Positions 24,546 to 37,300 of a stretch of DNA of 64,000 nucleotides are shown here, in pieces (position 1 is the first letter of the stretch; the number at the start of each line of letters is the position of its first letter). The position numbers and the translations under genes are program-made. A model generated the notes under the pieces. The model was given only the letters and a program-made list of their open reading frames with translations. It had not been told where the DNA came from and searched no databases. Source of the stretch: Ectocarpus siliculosus (taxonomy: Eukaryota > Sar > Phaeophyceae > Ectocarpales > Ectocarpaceae); NCBI GenBank assembly GCA_000310025.1, contig FN649727.1:1522540-1586539 (forward strand). The letters run 5' to 3'.

Positions 24546-26050
24546 CCTGTTGCCGACCCTCGGCCTTGTCGTCCGATTTCTCCTGGTACGTGTGATGTGT
24601 GATGTGTGTGCGGGTGGGGCGTTGTCGCTGGTTTACTTCGTTTGCTGGTCGAAGATCACGCCTCCACGGCGGACACCCCCGATGTCTGTTTACGGCTACG
24701 GGTGACGACTTAAGAGAGGCTATCGACCTGCCTTTCTTTGTCGTCTCCCGTATGTATGCTGTACTACTGCTGCTTCTTTCTTCGCAGCAGTGTCTACCTT
24801 GAACCCCACCCCGAGATTTCCGGCTCTGATCTGTCCGCTCCACCCCCCGTCCGCCTTTAGACTTTTCTTTTTGGTGCGGCGCTTGCTTTGCCTCGGTGTC
24901 TTCAGCAAGAAGCGGTTCTGCTGCGTTCATGAACTTTGGCGGATGCGAGAGAAACGGTGCCCGCAATTTCCTGGGTCAATTTAGTTGAGAGGGGTTGGTT
25001 ATGATTAGTGGGATACCCCTGGTCGTGTGGCGATGTCACTATCCAGAGCGAGAGCGGCGGCCGCGTCATTTTTCGGTATTAATGATTGGAAGTTTAATGG
25101 CCGGTTGTTGTCTGTAACGTGCTTGTTTTTTATTGTGTGGTTGTGGTCGGGCGTGCTTTTTGATGTGTGGTGTTGAGCCTACAGGTCTCGCTCGCTCGCC
25201 TCCCAGCAATGGCGCTATCGTTGCCCTTGTGTCCTTGTTGTCTGACGATGAAATCGGGGTGCTATTGTTCGTGGTTTTGACGAAGGTGACAGTGACAGGG
25301 AATGACACTGTAAGTTTGTTCTTATATTTATTGTTTGACGGTTGAATCGGCGGTACTATTGGTTGTGATGGAGGTACTACTGGTTGTGATGGAGGTGGGG
25401 GGGACTCACGCTTTAGTTGCCCTTGCCTTTGTTGCCTGACGATCGGGTTGAATCTGTCTCTTTTTTGTGATTGTGATGGAGAGACTGACTGACGCAATGA
25501 AATGGGATTATGCCGTGTGGTGTGATTTTGTGCGATTTACGTGTAAGTCGACAGCTATTTTCGGCAGTGTATGGGTGAAACGAAGAAAAGTCCCGATGCT
25601 CGTATGGACTGCTACCATGTAAGTAAAAAGCACCCGCTCAATCACGAGAAACCGCACCCAAGCCTCGGCCTGACCATCTGGTGCGAGGACGAGCGTCCAA
25701 CCCACACGCACAAAGGATTTCTTCGGTGTGTTGTAGCAATCGGGTGCTTCACAGGCCCCAACACACTTTCGCATCATCGTCGGTTTTAATTAAGGAATAA
25801 TAAAAACACACACAGAAAGACTACCCATTCGAGATATACCCACAGTCGAACGGTTTTCCAAGATCTCTGCTCGAATTTTTGGTGGCGATCTTGGTTGTGG
25901 GAAGAAGGCGGGTGGATGCTGTGTGCCCGTTCCACCATGCATTCCCCTTCCTTTTCCTTGTCCCACGCAACAGTACACGGTGCGAATCCCCTTTGATGGT
26001 GGATGGGATGACGTGTGCGTGTGCGAGTCTCGACACGACGCAACAAGGAA

Positions 26051-26226
26051 GGGGGGGTGTATTCATGGTTATGCACGTCGTACTATTAATAGTCGTTAGA
26101 CCATTGACGCATCCCTACAAAGCCGGGACGGCGCACGCCGGGTGCTCACCGGACCAGGCTCTCACACATCACCAAGCGCGAAGCACCGCGAGGTATTCGG
26201 CGAGTCGCATGAAGGGTGCGCTGCAT
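26051..26226 (-). repeat. Dispersed C-tailed repeat, long copy 4
   Basis: This is nearly identical to 6782-6950 over its whole length, including the body (ACAAAGCCGGGACGGCGCAC and CACCGGACCAGGCTCTCACA on the plus strand). The two long copies differ by scattered substitutions and small indels, so they are separate insertions rather than one recent duplication. Confidence 0.7.
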
Positions 26227-27940
26227 CAATTGGTGCGGGGCGGGGGTCAACCAACACCTTGCTCTGCTCACAGAAGCGCAAGAGCTAGCGGTGGTGCCTG
26301 CCTGGCTGGAATATCCGGGTCAGTGTGTTTGTGGTGTAACAAATAGCGAACTTTCTTTCCCCATTCATTGATCTGATGAAGAAATCAGACCGCGCTATTA
26401 TTTGTGACACTTGTCTTCTTTGTACGAGGCGTGCTGCTGTTCGCGAGATATTGGCTGGAGGGCAGCCAACTACAACGCGGCCGACTTGATGTCGACAGCA
26501 GACAAGCGAGGGGAGACCTTCCATCGCCCCCCGCCCGTCGGCAAAAACTAACATGTTGGCAATAGTTTCAACAAAGGCCTGCCTTCATTTCACCGCCCGA
26601 GAGAGTTTCGCTCAATAAAATACAACGCAAACACTCACTCCCTGCAGCACCGAGTCACTCCACGCGAGGAAAAAGAAACAGCACGCACTCTCTATGCTCT
26701 ATACTGCTATGCTCCTGTTGTTACTACTCGCTTCGCGGCTGCGGCCGACACTCGTCACCTTTTCTTCGTGTTTCTCCGCCGCTGGCCACATTTGACATTA
26801 ACCGGACGTCTGTAGCCTGCAATAATACTGTCCTCTCGCTCGCCTTGGGGCATGTGTCGCTTGGTGGTTCGAGAGGGCCGGAGCTCCCCGCATCTCAGCC
26901 ACCGTCATAATACGGACACGTTTTCTCCCAAAATAAACAGTCCGAAAAATAACATTACGATTGCAAGCGCCACTCAAACACAACTCCAAAAAAGACTCTA
27001 CGAAGCGCAACAAACGCTTGTTCGACATGAAACTTTCCTTGGCTGAAGGAGCCAGCAAAGAGTAAAAACTCAACGCAACGTGGTACAACTGCAGCGCGTC
27101 CTCTGTGCCCAAGCAATGCCCCCTCCCTGTAGTACGCCCGCCGCTCGTCCCAAACCGCATCGAATTGCCAGAGAGAGAGAGAGAGCTGCTTAGAGGCACC
27201 ACACCGGCGGCTGCGGTCGTGGCTCTATTAACGATCATGAAAAACGGCTTAGCGAGGAGAGGGCAATCAATCCAACGACGGAAACACGGCCGCAAACCAG
27301 GAGAGGGGAAAAATTCACCGGCGGTGTTAAGGCCTTCGTTACGCTACCATCTCCCCCATTCAGGAAAAACCGTCCCATGACCAACTCCACTTTCTTTCGT
27401 GTCGCTGCGAGCCTCAGCGGGGAGGATACAACCCGAGGAAGGAACGTACACCGATGTTGTAAATATTCGTCATCCCTTCTTCCCCTCTGGTACATCAACG
27501 CATTTGAAAACAGGTGACGAGGAAAGCGAAGAAATGCGCTACGAATCAAGACAAGAGGCGACCAAGCGAAATCCCTCAAGGGTGTATGTAGAACACATCG
27601 ATTGATTGCAGGTTACAATGGGAATGACAACAGAGCTGGCGATGGCTCGTTCGTCAAACCAAGGTTCGATTTTCCTACCTCCGGTCACCCTACCTGGTAG
27701 ACCCAGCCTGGGCACCCCACCCAAGCTACGGAACGGGATATTTACCGGCGTCCTCTCGCTCCATTTTCTTCCTTCCCAAACGGAGAAGAGACCAAGACCA
27801 ACAACTCCACTAGCTGGCTTGGTGCGCGCTGCGCAAGAGCGTCGAGCAATTGGCCTTCCCTGTTCTACTGCCGTGACTACTTGGCTCTCTGTGGCAGACA
27901 CTTTCCAGGGGGTGGGGGGCAGCTTCCGACGGGGGCTGGT

Positions 27941-28078
27941 GCTTTCCGTCCGCACCTCAAGACCTCAAGGAGCTTTCCGTCCGCACCTCAAGACCTCAAG
28001 GAGCTTTCCGTCCGCACCTCAAGGACCTCAAGGAGCTTTCCGTCCGCACCTCAAGGACCTCGAGGACCTCAAGGAGCT
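27941..28078 (+). repeat. 31- to 32-bp tandem array downstream of nitrite reductase
   Basis: Four units beginning GCTTTCCGTCCGCACCTCAA and ending CCTCAAGGA; the first two are 31 bp, the third 32 bp, and the last is extended by an extra CTCGAGGAC-type sub-unit. The array lies about 280 bp beyond the stop codon of the minus-strand nitrite reductase, so it is probably in or just after its 3' UTR. Confidence 0.85.
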
Positions 28079-28360
28079 TCTACTCCGTCTGGAGGAGGGA
28101 GCGAAACGGCCGCCTCGCTTCCGTGTCAGCATTAGACCCAAGCAACCCACCGCAAGACATGATACAGTCGAGGAAATAACAGGCACCGTGAAGAGGAAGG
28201 AGAGAAAGCCGGCGTTGTGGCACCCAGTTGTCACCCCCCAAGTATATTTTATCACAAATCCTGGCGAATGCAACTCCGGCATCGTCTCTGCGCGCCAAAA
28301 ATCCTTTCCTCTCTCTATCGCTGCCCCCCCCCTCCCCTAAAAAAAGATGACTAAACAAAC

Positions 28361-31300
28361 TCAAGACTCTTCTTTAAGCACCGCCCCGAACTTTTCGATG
28401 CAGAGGTCTCGAAGAACCGGGAGCAGAGATTCCTCCGCCGCGGGGATGCCCTTCATCGCGATCTCTCCCAGCCCGTGGGTCTCGCCGATGCCTCCCCCCA
28501 AGAACACGTTCACGCCCTCGACCGCCTTCTTGTTCACCCTGGCCGGCCCACCCATCAGGCCGATGTCGCCCACCTTCCAAGAGAGAGGAGAAAGCGAAAA
28601 CGTACATGCACACGCAAACAAACGTGATCTTGGAGTTAAACTTGTGGTACCAGCAAATGTCTGACCTCTTGCTTTGGAGGAAGGTCTGATTTTGGGGGGG
28701 GGAACAGCACGTCTTCGCTTGATCTGGTGCTACGCTATGCGTTGACACGAAGGCGAGTGACCTGTTCAGGCGGCGGCCGCATTACAATTTTCTCACCTGG
28801 CTATAGGGGGGAGGGGTGAAGCAAGTTTCTCTGTGTTCGTCAACTACAAGACTGTTGTGGGCAGGTGGTTCCGCACTCAGGACGGAACGGCCCGCGGACA
28901 AGCGTGCACTGAGAGGCACACCACCACACACCACCACACACCACCACGGCCGCCCTTGTTGCTTCACCAACACAAAGCAGGTATTGGCGTGGCTCGATGC
29001 CGTAATCAAAAACGTCTTGCTGTTTCAAACATCAGCTTACTGAGAAGAACAACGCTGTTGCATAAAGGGTGTCCCGAACGGAGGAAAATTCTCCTCAAAT
29101 TATTTGGCCGGTCGGACTTTCGTTACAGCATCATCGTGTTGTCTGCTTCAACACACACAAAACGAGAGACGGATCTGTCCCGTCCCTCCCTCTCGTTGGG
29201 CTCGTGAACAAAAAGTCGGCATCATCGTTTCATCACCAATTCTCCCTAATCCACGGACCCCCCCCCCCCCCCCACCCCTCCATCATACCTGCGCCTGGCC
29301 ACAGCTGTTGGGGCATCCCGTCCAGTGGATACGGGGCGGCTTGGTTCCCTCGGGGAAGTCCAGCATCGCATCCAGCTTGCCCGCATAGTCCACCGCTCTG
29401 TTCTTGGTCTCTACCAGGCCCAGGCCGCAGTACTGGGACCCCGTGCATGACACCACGCCAGACGTGATCGTCGGCTTCTTGTCCTGTGGAGGGGCCGGGG
29501 TGATGGGCATCGAGGACAGGCGGCGGCGAGGTGTGCATATTTTGCGTTGTTTGTTCTTTGAATTGTAGCAGAGAAAACCGGGGATGTTCCCGGCTGACCA
29601 ATGATAACACGTCAGTCCTACTTTGAAGCCGGAGAAAGAAAAAGAAAGCGACCTTGCATAGCGTTCTACATTCAACCCTGCATACACCTCGGGACGGAGG
29701 GCCTCGGAGGAGATGTTTGTGAGTATTGCTTGTACGTGTGTGATTGTTCGTGGTTGTAAGTGAATTTCTCGGAGGGATCAGTGGCGGAGGTTGAGTTGAT
29801 GGGTGTCTATCTCGATATAGGTCATAAACCCCGCGACGCGACGCACCCGATGTAATATTTATTCCCACGGTACTCGCCGAAGTGTCCGCATTTTCGTTTT
29901 TCGCAATACAAGTGTTGTCTACGCAACAAGGAGATTGAAGAGGCGAACAACGGCACAGCATTGGCTGCTTCGGGCCTATGGGGTCGTAGCTGGTAGCTGC
30001 AGGCCAGGGTCGACTACATGGACCGCAGTTGAACGCGAATGGGGAAACAAAAACAAAGAAAAATAGGCGCGAGAACACCATACTTCCATTTCTGCTACAC
30101 ATCAGTCTCAAGGCGTTCAACAGCAGGTATCAGCACCGACGCAGGAACAAGAGAGGTTGAAGAGGGACGAAATAGTGTGTTCGAGGTGCAAAAGGGAACC
30201 AGAAAGCAAAAAGCGTTGAAAACCAAATAAAAGGAGACTTACTCGCAGAGGAACACGAAGGTGTGGAATGACGCAAGAAAACATACTACCAGCGATGCTG
30301 CCAACATTTCGGCCTCTCAAACATATTCCCTTTGGTACATTAGTGTGTAACAATGCCGTATCTACGTCGTTCAAACATTTCTGAGAGTACTTTCAATCGC
30401 GCTTGGGTTCGTGTTGACCAGTAAAATCAATACCATTGGGTGTGGTATGTGGGGGGTGCTATCCTTCCGGTGTGCTTTGTGTCGTATCCCGTAACGTAGC
30501 TGACTCACCACCGGGAACTTCTCGAAAAACGGCATCTTGGTCATCTCCGGCAACTTGTCCGTGTCCACGTTAGGGAACAGGAGCTTCTCGTCCACCGTGA
30601 GCCGAATCTCCCCGTCGCAGTACTCATCCGCTACGTCGGCCGCCATACGCGCCTGGGCGGGGGGCGGCGGGGGGGGGTGGGGTCGATCGATGTAGGCAGC
30701 AGCAACGGGGGGCGTCGCGGTGGGAGAGGGGGGGGGTCACGAGGCAACTTGACGAACCATGAAGTACCGTCAGAGTCGGAGAGTTGGCACCGACCGGAGA
30801 GATGGCACCGGTCGGAGAGGTAGCACCGGGATGCGACAAAAAACCCGAGAACAAAACATTTAATTCGATTTACGCACCGGGGTCGGTGAGATCGCACCCG
30901 GTGCGTTCTCTCCGACCCCCAAATCCAAGATGGAATTCTTTTTCAGCTGACGGAATGAGGTACATGAGCGTACCTTTTACACGTGGGGACGGAGTCAGCG
31001 GAGCGCCACACTCCTTTACGTACGATTGGATGGTCGCGGTTCACGCGGGATGCCAGTTGTTTTCATATTTTTATTGGTATGCAAGTTGCCAACCGTACAC
31101 TCAACCAAACACACAACGTACCAGCCGCACCCTACCCCACCTTACACAACCCGAAGCTATTGTACTTCTGCGTACGTACTGGTAGAAGACCGAAACGAAA
31201 ACGGGAACCAATTGATACCGTGTCTACTGGTACCACCTCAGATGCGCTGTTTCGCCGCTTTTTTCGGGGAATGTTGTATGCGTATTTCGCCGCCTTTTTT

Positions 31301-34300
31301 CCGACTCAGATACAGAACGGGCCCGCAATTAAGAAAAATTATCTCAAGAAAAAAAAGCTCAAGTGTTTGCGAAAAATAAGAAAAAAAGGGGCTAAGAAAC
31401 TCACCTCAATCTCGGCCAAGACATAAGAAACGTCCCAATAAGAAACATGATCGTGCGATACCCCGAGAAAAAGAAACAACGGATAGCTGAGGAAGCGTGT
31501 CCAATAAGAAACCTCCCACGGTGCTGCCAGCTCCCACCACTACCTATGCTATCATAAGCTCATCATGTAGTAATTGTTTTGTAGGGGGGGAGAGTGGTTA
31601 TTTTCGGGTCGCCCCCCGGCCGCCCGCGCCGCCGCGGGCTGCGGTACCCCCTGCTGTTGTACTGCTGTACTGCCACAAATCACGGGAGTCAGGAAGTTCA
31701 GGAGGAGGGTGACAACCCCAATCAATGTTCGCCACCACCAACCGGTCGATTTATAATGCTGCATGAAAAGGCTTGGTGTGCCGTTGGTTTCTTCCCCAAA
31801 AATGAAAAAATAAGAGCAGCAGGATGATGCGACAGCCCCAAGGAATTAAGAAATCCGTTTTTAGAAATTGGCCGACTTCGGCTGGTTCTTCGGGCGAAAA
31901 TAAGAAATTGAGGCTCGACACTGGTACATCAATACTATGGCAACGGTCGGGGAGATGGCACCGGCGTGCGTGCATACAACACCTGTGTGCATTTCATCGG
32001 GGATCGCACCGGTCGGAGAGATCGCACCGGGATTCTAAACGAAATAATTTGATTGCATTTCCGCACCGGGGTCGGAGAGATGGCACCGGGGTGCGATAAA
32101 AATCACGAGGAAAAAACATTTAAAAAAACGATCGCACCCGGTGCCAACTCTCCGACTCTTACGGTAGTGCGTGTACCAAAGAAGAACATGCATTTGCTCA
32201 TTGCACGAAATTTTCATGGTGTAGGTAGTTCTACGGGGCTGCTTGGGGCTATGTAGCTTCCCTCCAAGCGTAGCAGCCTAGCTTAGCCTTACCCTCGCCT
32301 GGCCTGGCCCGAGGTAGCTTCAGCTTGGTTCTGTTGTTGCTGACGCTGTTGCTGACGTTGTTGCTAACGCTGTTGCAAACGCTGTTGCTAACGCTGTTGC
32401 TGACGTTGTTGCTGACGCTGTTGCTAACGCTGTTGCTAACGTTGTTGCTGACGCTGTTGCTAACGTTGTTGCTGTAGTGGCGGTGGTTATGTTTGCTGTA
32501 GTGGCGGTGGTCATGTTTGATACTTTTGCTGTTTAGTCGCATTCAAAGCCACCGGAAGCTCTCTAAGTGCCTTTGCGCGTATCCCAATGGATTGGTCTCA
32601 CCAGGTGTGCGAGATATAGCATGCGGGTGCAGGCTACCAAAGCAATGGTGGGCTGTCAGATGCTGTAGTTGTAGGCATAAGGGTACTAGGCGCGCTCCTC
32701 ATATACGAAGCGCTGGCACAAAACCACAAACGACCCGCATCTCACTGCAGCACTCCAAATGCATGTAACCCCCCCCAACAGAGTATGGCTCGTCGCTCCA
32801 TTGGAAGAATTTTCATGACATGCCACGCAAGCCCGCGGTTCCCCGTTACCCCCCGACCCCCCTCCATTTTTAAAAGTCATCTCTGGCAAAGTAAGTAGGA
32901 ACGATTGGCCATCGGTGATCGGTCCTGGCTCCGTCCTCTCGAGGATGCGTCATCAATGGTCTAGCAACTGAGGCATGCCAAAACAGGAGTACGCCCCCCG
33001 CCCCCCGCCCCCCGCCCCCCCGGTTTCAACTCACATCTTCCGCCATCAAGCGACCGGCGGGCGTGGTGACGCACACCCACGACTTCCCCTCCTGCTTCTG
33101 GGGGTGCACCCCGACGTAGTTTCTCCTAGAGAACGCCTCCTCCGGGGCGGGAGCCGCAGGCTGGGGCTCGAACGCCGAGTCCACGCCCTTGACGTACTCC
33201 ACGACGGTCTCGCGGAACTTCTCCATGCCCATCTCCTCGATCATGAACATCAGGCGAGCCTCCTGGCGCTTCTTGCGCGATCCCAGGTTGCGGAAGGCCA
33301 ACAGCCTGGGGGGTGTCACGGATTGGGTTTATGGGACAACGGGGGGGGGGCGACGAAGGGGTGGTTTCGCGGAGCGTCGGGAAACAGCAATAGGCCTAAC
33401 GACGAATCTCGGTAGCGGTGTGCAAGTGGGGTGTTTGTTTCTTGTTTCGATCTCGCCAAAACATTTAAGAGCGTCAGGGTTGTGTGCTGTTTCGGAGCTA
33501 CTTTTTGTGGCTCCAGCGGACACACGAAGGTGTGACTGGAAGGAAGGGCATCCTTCGGCATACATAACATGTTGCATGCTGCATGCCTCAGGCTGGAAAA
33601 AAACAAAGGGTTCCACTGCTCCTGCTCCTTTCTAGCTGCAGCAAGATGAGCTGTAGACAACACCAAAAACAAACAAACAAAAATGTGGCATCTGCTACAA
33701 AAAAGGCTCACCTCCAACACGTATCATATCATAGGTGTCAAACAAATAGGTATTATTGCGTGCGAAGCGCGAAAAGAAGGGGCGGAGAGAGAGATCAAAG
33801 CAAGCGTAGATAGACATGATGCCTACGCCATCACAGAGGCCACCACTGCTACTCCACACCCTCACACCTCTCCCGACACCACCAGTCAGTCAGATGTTTG
33901 CCGTGTAGCATCCCGGCGATGAAGTAGAGCGCTGTTTGGTGTGACCAGCTCTCATAACCAGCTACATGTAAATAGCTTGTAGCAGCTACATGTAGTTGCT
34001 GCTGCGGCAGCTGTGCGTTAGTACGCACGTTCTTTCCTCGCTTACGCTGGTAGCAGCAGGTCTCCGACTCAAAAAATCGCTTCCGACACCTGCCGTGATG
34101 TGTGCCTTTGGCTTCCCTTGGCCTACAGCAGTTTCGTATGCTGATGTGCTGGTCTCCTCGTATGTTGTCGTGTCATTAAGAGAAAAAACAAAACCTTTCA
34201 ACAGTGCCGAAGGGCTGTCTGGCAATGGCAACATCATTTCCTTCGGAGCACCAAAGCACGGGCCAGCGGTGGACCTCGACTCAAACACCAAAAAAGCTCA

Positions 34301-37300
34301 CATGCCCTTGCAGAAGGCGACGGTGTCGTTCTGCTTGATCCACATGTCGAGGGGGATGCTCTCCGCCGCCCGTCTCACAGAGAAGAAGCCCCCTACCACC
34401 ACGTTGAAGCCGATCTACCGTATGTGTATGTACCCAAGCCGAAAGCCATAATCACAGGAAGCGATGTAGGGGGGGGGGGGGGTCAGGCACACGGAGAAGG
34501 GGCGGGACACTATCGAGGCGTACACGAGCGAACAGAGCAACAGAACACACGCTAGCAATTGTGAATGTACCTTCCGTTTACAAGCACGCGGTATGTGTGC
34601 GTGCATACGCAATAAACGCTTCTTGGACCACCACGAGAGGTTCTCAAGACAAGAAACAAGTGTGCCGGCGCAGATCCAACGCCCCGCCGCCGCCCCACTC
34701 ACCGCTTCTTGCTCACTTTTTTCTCTTCCTAGTCGCCGTCCGTCACGCCCAAAAAATCAAGCAAACAACTTCCCTCACTCCAGACCCCCGCCCCGTATCT
34801 CGCCGCGTGGTTCCAATGTCTAAGCACCTCTCGCCCCAAACGTCACACAATGAACACGACAAAAACGTGAAAAAAAATCATCAACAACTGTGCTGGCATG
34901 CTGCAGGCATAGAGTCAGCCGAGCTATGTGCAATGGCGTCTTTGACGCCGCACCCTTCTGCTGTGCTGGCATATGTAGCCGTACTCTCACCTCGCCGGTT
35001 TCAGGGTGCGCGTGGGGCTGCAGCCCGATGTCATTGATCATGGTGTGCGCGTAGTCGTCGCGGCCGCCGGAGATGGCGATGTTGATCTTGCGCGGGAGGT
35101 TAGTGAGGGCGGGGTTGCCCTTGCGGTTGTCGGTGATCATGTCGTTGATTTCGTTACAGAGCTGCCGCGTGTCGACCATCTCCAGCGGGTCCAGGCCGGC
35201 GATGGGGCTGCCCACCATGTTGCGCACGTTGTCCATCCCGCTGCGGTTGTTGTTGTTGTCGTCGATGTGTCCACGTGGCGAAAGTTGGTACATGGAAGGG
35301 GCGAATAAGAGACGGAGGCAGCGGTTTTGGCTTGTGGGCACATACGTAACGCGTACCGCGATGCAACAGCAGTGGTCGAGCGACATATGTATCCAGCAGA
35401 GGCGGAATGGTCGCATGCAAGACAACAAGGGCCATATCGTGTTGGTTGGCCTTATTCGGTCGCAAAACAGTTATTGATGCATCGTGTGGGGTTTCTTCTG
35501 GCGCACTATCGAACGCACGGAGGATTAGAGGGGGGGGGGGGGGTCGAGCCACGTAATACTCACGAGGGGTGTGCAAAACACCAAAAACCCGCTGTCCGGA
35601 CAAGCGGCAGTCCTCAAGAAGTATAACACTGCGGTAGGAGGCACGTACGAACGGACCACCACCCCCACACAGAGAGAAAGCACTTCCACCCGAACGCTAC
35701 GCCACCAAATCGTGTGGTGCTGGTGCCTGTCGAAACACGCTACCCTACCCGGCGGCCCTCTGCAACAACCATACACCCCGCGAGACAACAAGCTGAATAA
35801 AAATTCGAGCAACCGTCGACGAATATTAGTCCTGCCTCCAAGGAAACGTAACGCCAAAAGACGCGACGAACGGGGGGAAAGGAGGCGCGCACAAAAAACA
35901 ATGATCTGGTCCTGTCCTTGCTTGCACGGGTCGTTAGGTCGTTCCGGTGCCCGCTTTTTCGCTAGGTCGCACAAGAACCACGTTGTGACGACGACGACGG
36001 TGAGCCAAACTCACGTCATGAGGGAGGTGAGGCCGAGGTCGTAGAGGTTGTCGATCACCCCGGACGCGTCTTCCAGCGTGACGCCTCGCAGCTGCAGCGC
36101 CATTCTAGTGGTGATGTCCAGCACGCCGACCGAGGGGTCGTACTTGCCCACGGCGTCGGCGCAGAACCTCAGCTGCTCCGTGGTCATGATGCCGTTCGGG
36201 ATCTGCCGCCAGTCACCCGTCGACCGGAAAGGTATGGATCAATCTACACATTGTTCCCGGTGTTGCTTAGGGCTAGTTAGGGAGGGAGGGGCATGGATTG
36301 ACGTTTGGATCAATCAATCGTTAGGCATGGTTGTATGGGGTTATGTTGAGTTGCATGTGTTTAGGAGAAGGGCTTGGCGACTCAATGATTCGGCATTGCA
36401 ATAAGGGGGCAAGCATGCGGCTAACTACTCTCTTTTTCGTTGTAAAAAAAATGAGGATCTTCAACACCGCTACCTATACTACCGACAAGCCGTGAGTTCG
36501 CTTTCAGAGGGGTTTGGTTATGTTGGGCTTGGCTTGGGTCTGGATCGCGCGCTTTCTTGGGGGGGGGGGGATTCGTTTTTCCCATTTATCCCAGCGGCTG
36601 GGATCGGCTCGGCTTGGGGCGCCGAAGAGCAAGTCCAACGGCACATCACAGGACACCGAACCGCGAGTTGCACGAAGAGCCTCGGATGGCCCACGACGGC
36701 TTTTTTCTCTCAAGAAAGCCAAGCACGTGCATGCAAGCAATAAGCTCCGTACTGTACCCGTTTCGGTAGCACCAAGCGCAGAAGAGAACAACAAAAAAAA
36801 CAGGGTCAGCATCCACAAGCTACAACGCGAGAGCGATGATGACAGAGCTCTCGTCCGCACTCCTTTGCCACTATTAACAGGCAAAAAACGTGCTGGCACA
36901 CAAAACAAGAAAAAAAAAAAACTAGCCTACCCCTCATCCAACACAGGAAAAAACGGCATGCTGCTGTTGTACTCTACGTTCGGTAGCAATCATCGCCCTC
37001 GCCCCCACCTTTACGCGCATCATGAAGGTGCCCGGGTTTCTCTTTCTGCGGTGGAACATCCCCGCCCACTTGAGCCGGATGTCGGCGTCGTCAACGCTCA
37101 GCTCCTCCCACGTGTACTCGCCGGATCGGATCGCAGCGGCGAGCTCGTGTACCTGGGGCAACGGATGTCGTCGGTTTGGATAAGGGAGGGCGGTTCGTTG
37201 TCGGGGAAGTCTTGAATGTTCGGGTTGCAGTGTGTGTTGTCATATCATCTAATCCGCGGGGCACCTGAAGACCTTTTCGGGGGACGTCTGCATGTGGCAC

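Larger units (their letters stand above)
24151..28360. other. Intergenic region between convergent hydrolase and nitrite reductase genes
   Basis: This 4.2 kb holds the 3' UTRs of both genes, a 10-bp tandem repeat (24504-24545), a long copy of the C-tailed repeat (26051-26226) and a 31-bp tandem array (27941-28078). The open frames at 26798-27295 (-) and 27606-28340 (+) lack an ATG start or rest on the tandem array and are not accepted as genes. I see no further gene. Confidence 0.5.

Noticed and set aside
26798-27295. Minus-strand frame of 165 codons
   Set aside because: No ATG at its start, no recognisable domain, and no splice partners nearby.
27606-28340. Plus-strand frame of 244 codons antisense to the nitrite reductase 3' end
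   Set aside because: It begins with TTG and its middle is only the 31-bp tandem array read through.
32249-32542. Minus-strand Asn-Ser-Val-Ser repeat protein
   Set aside because: It is the 12-bp minisatellite read in an open frame inside an intron.
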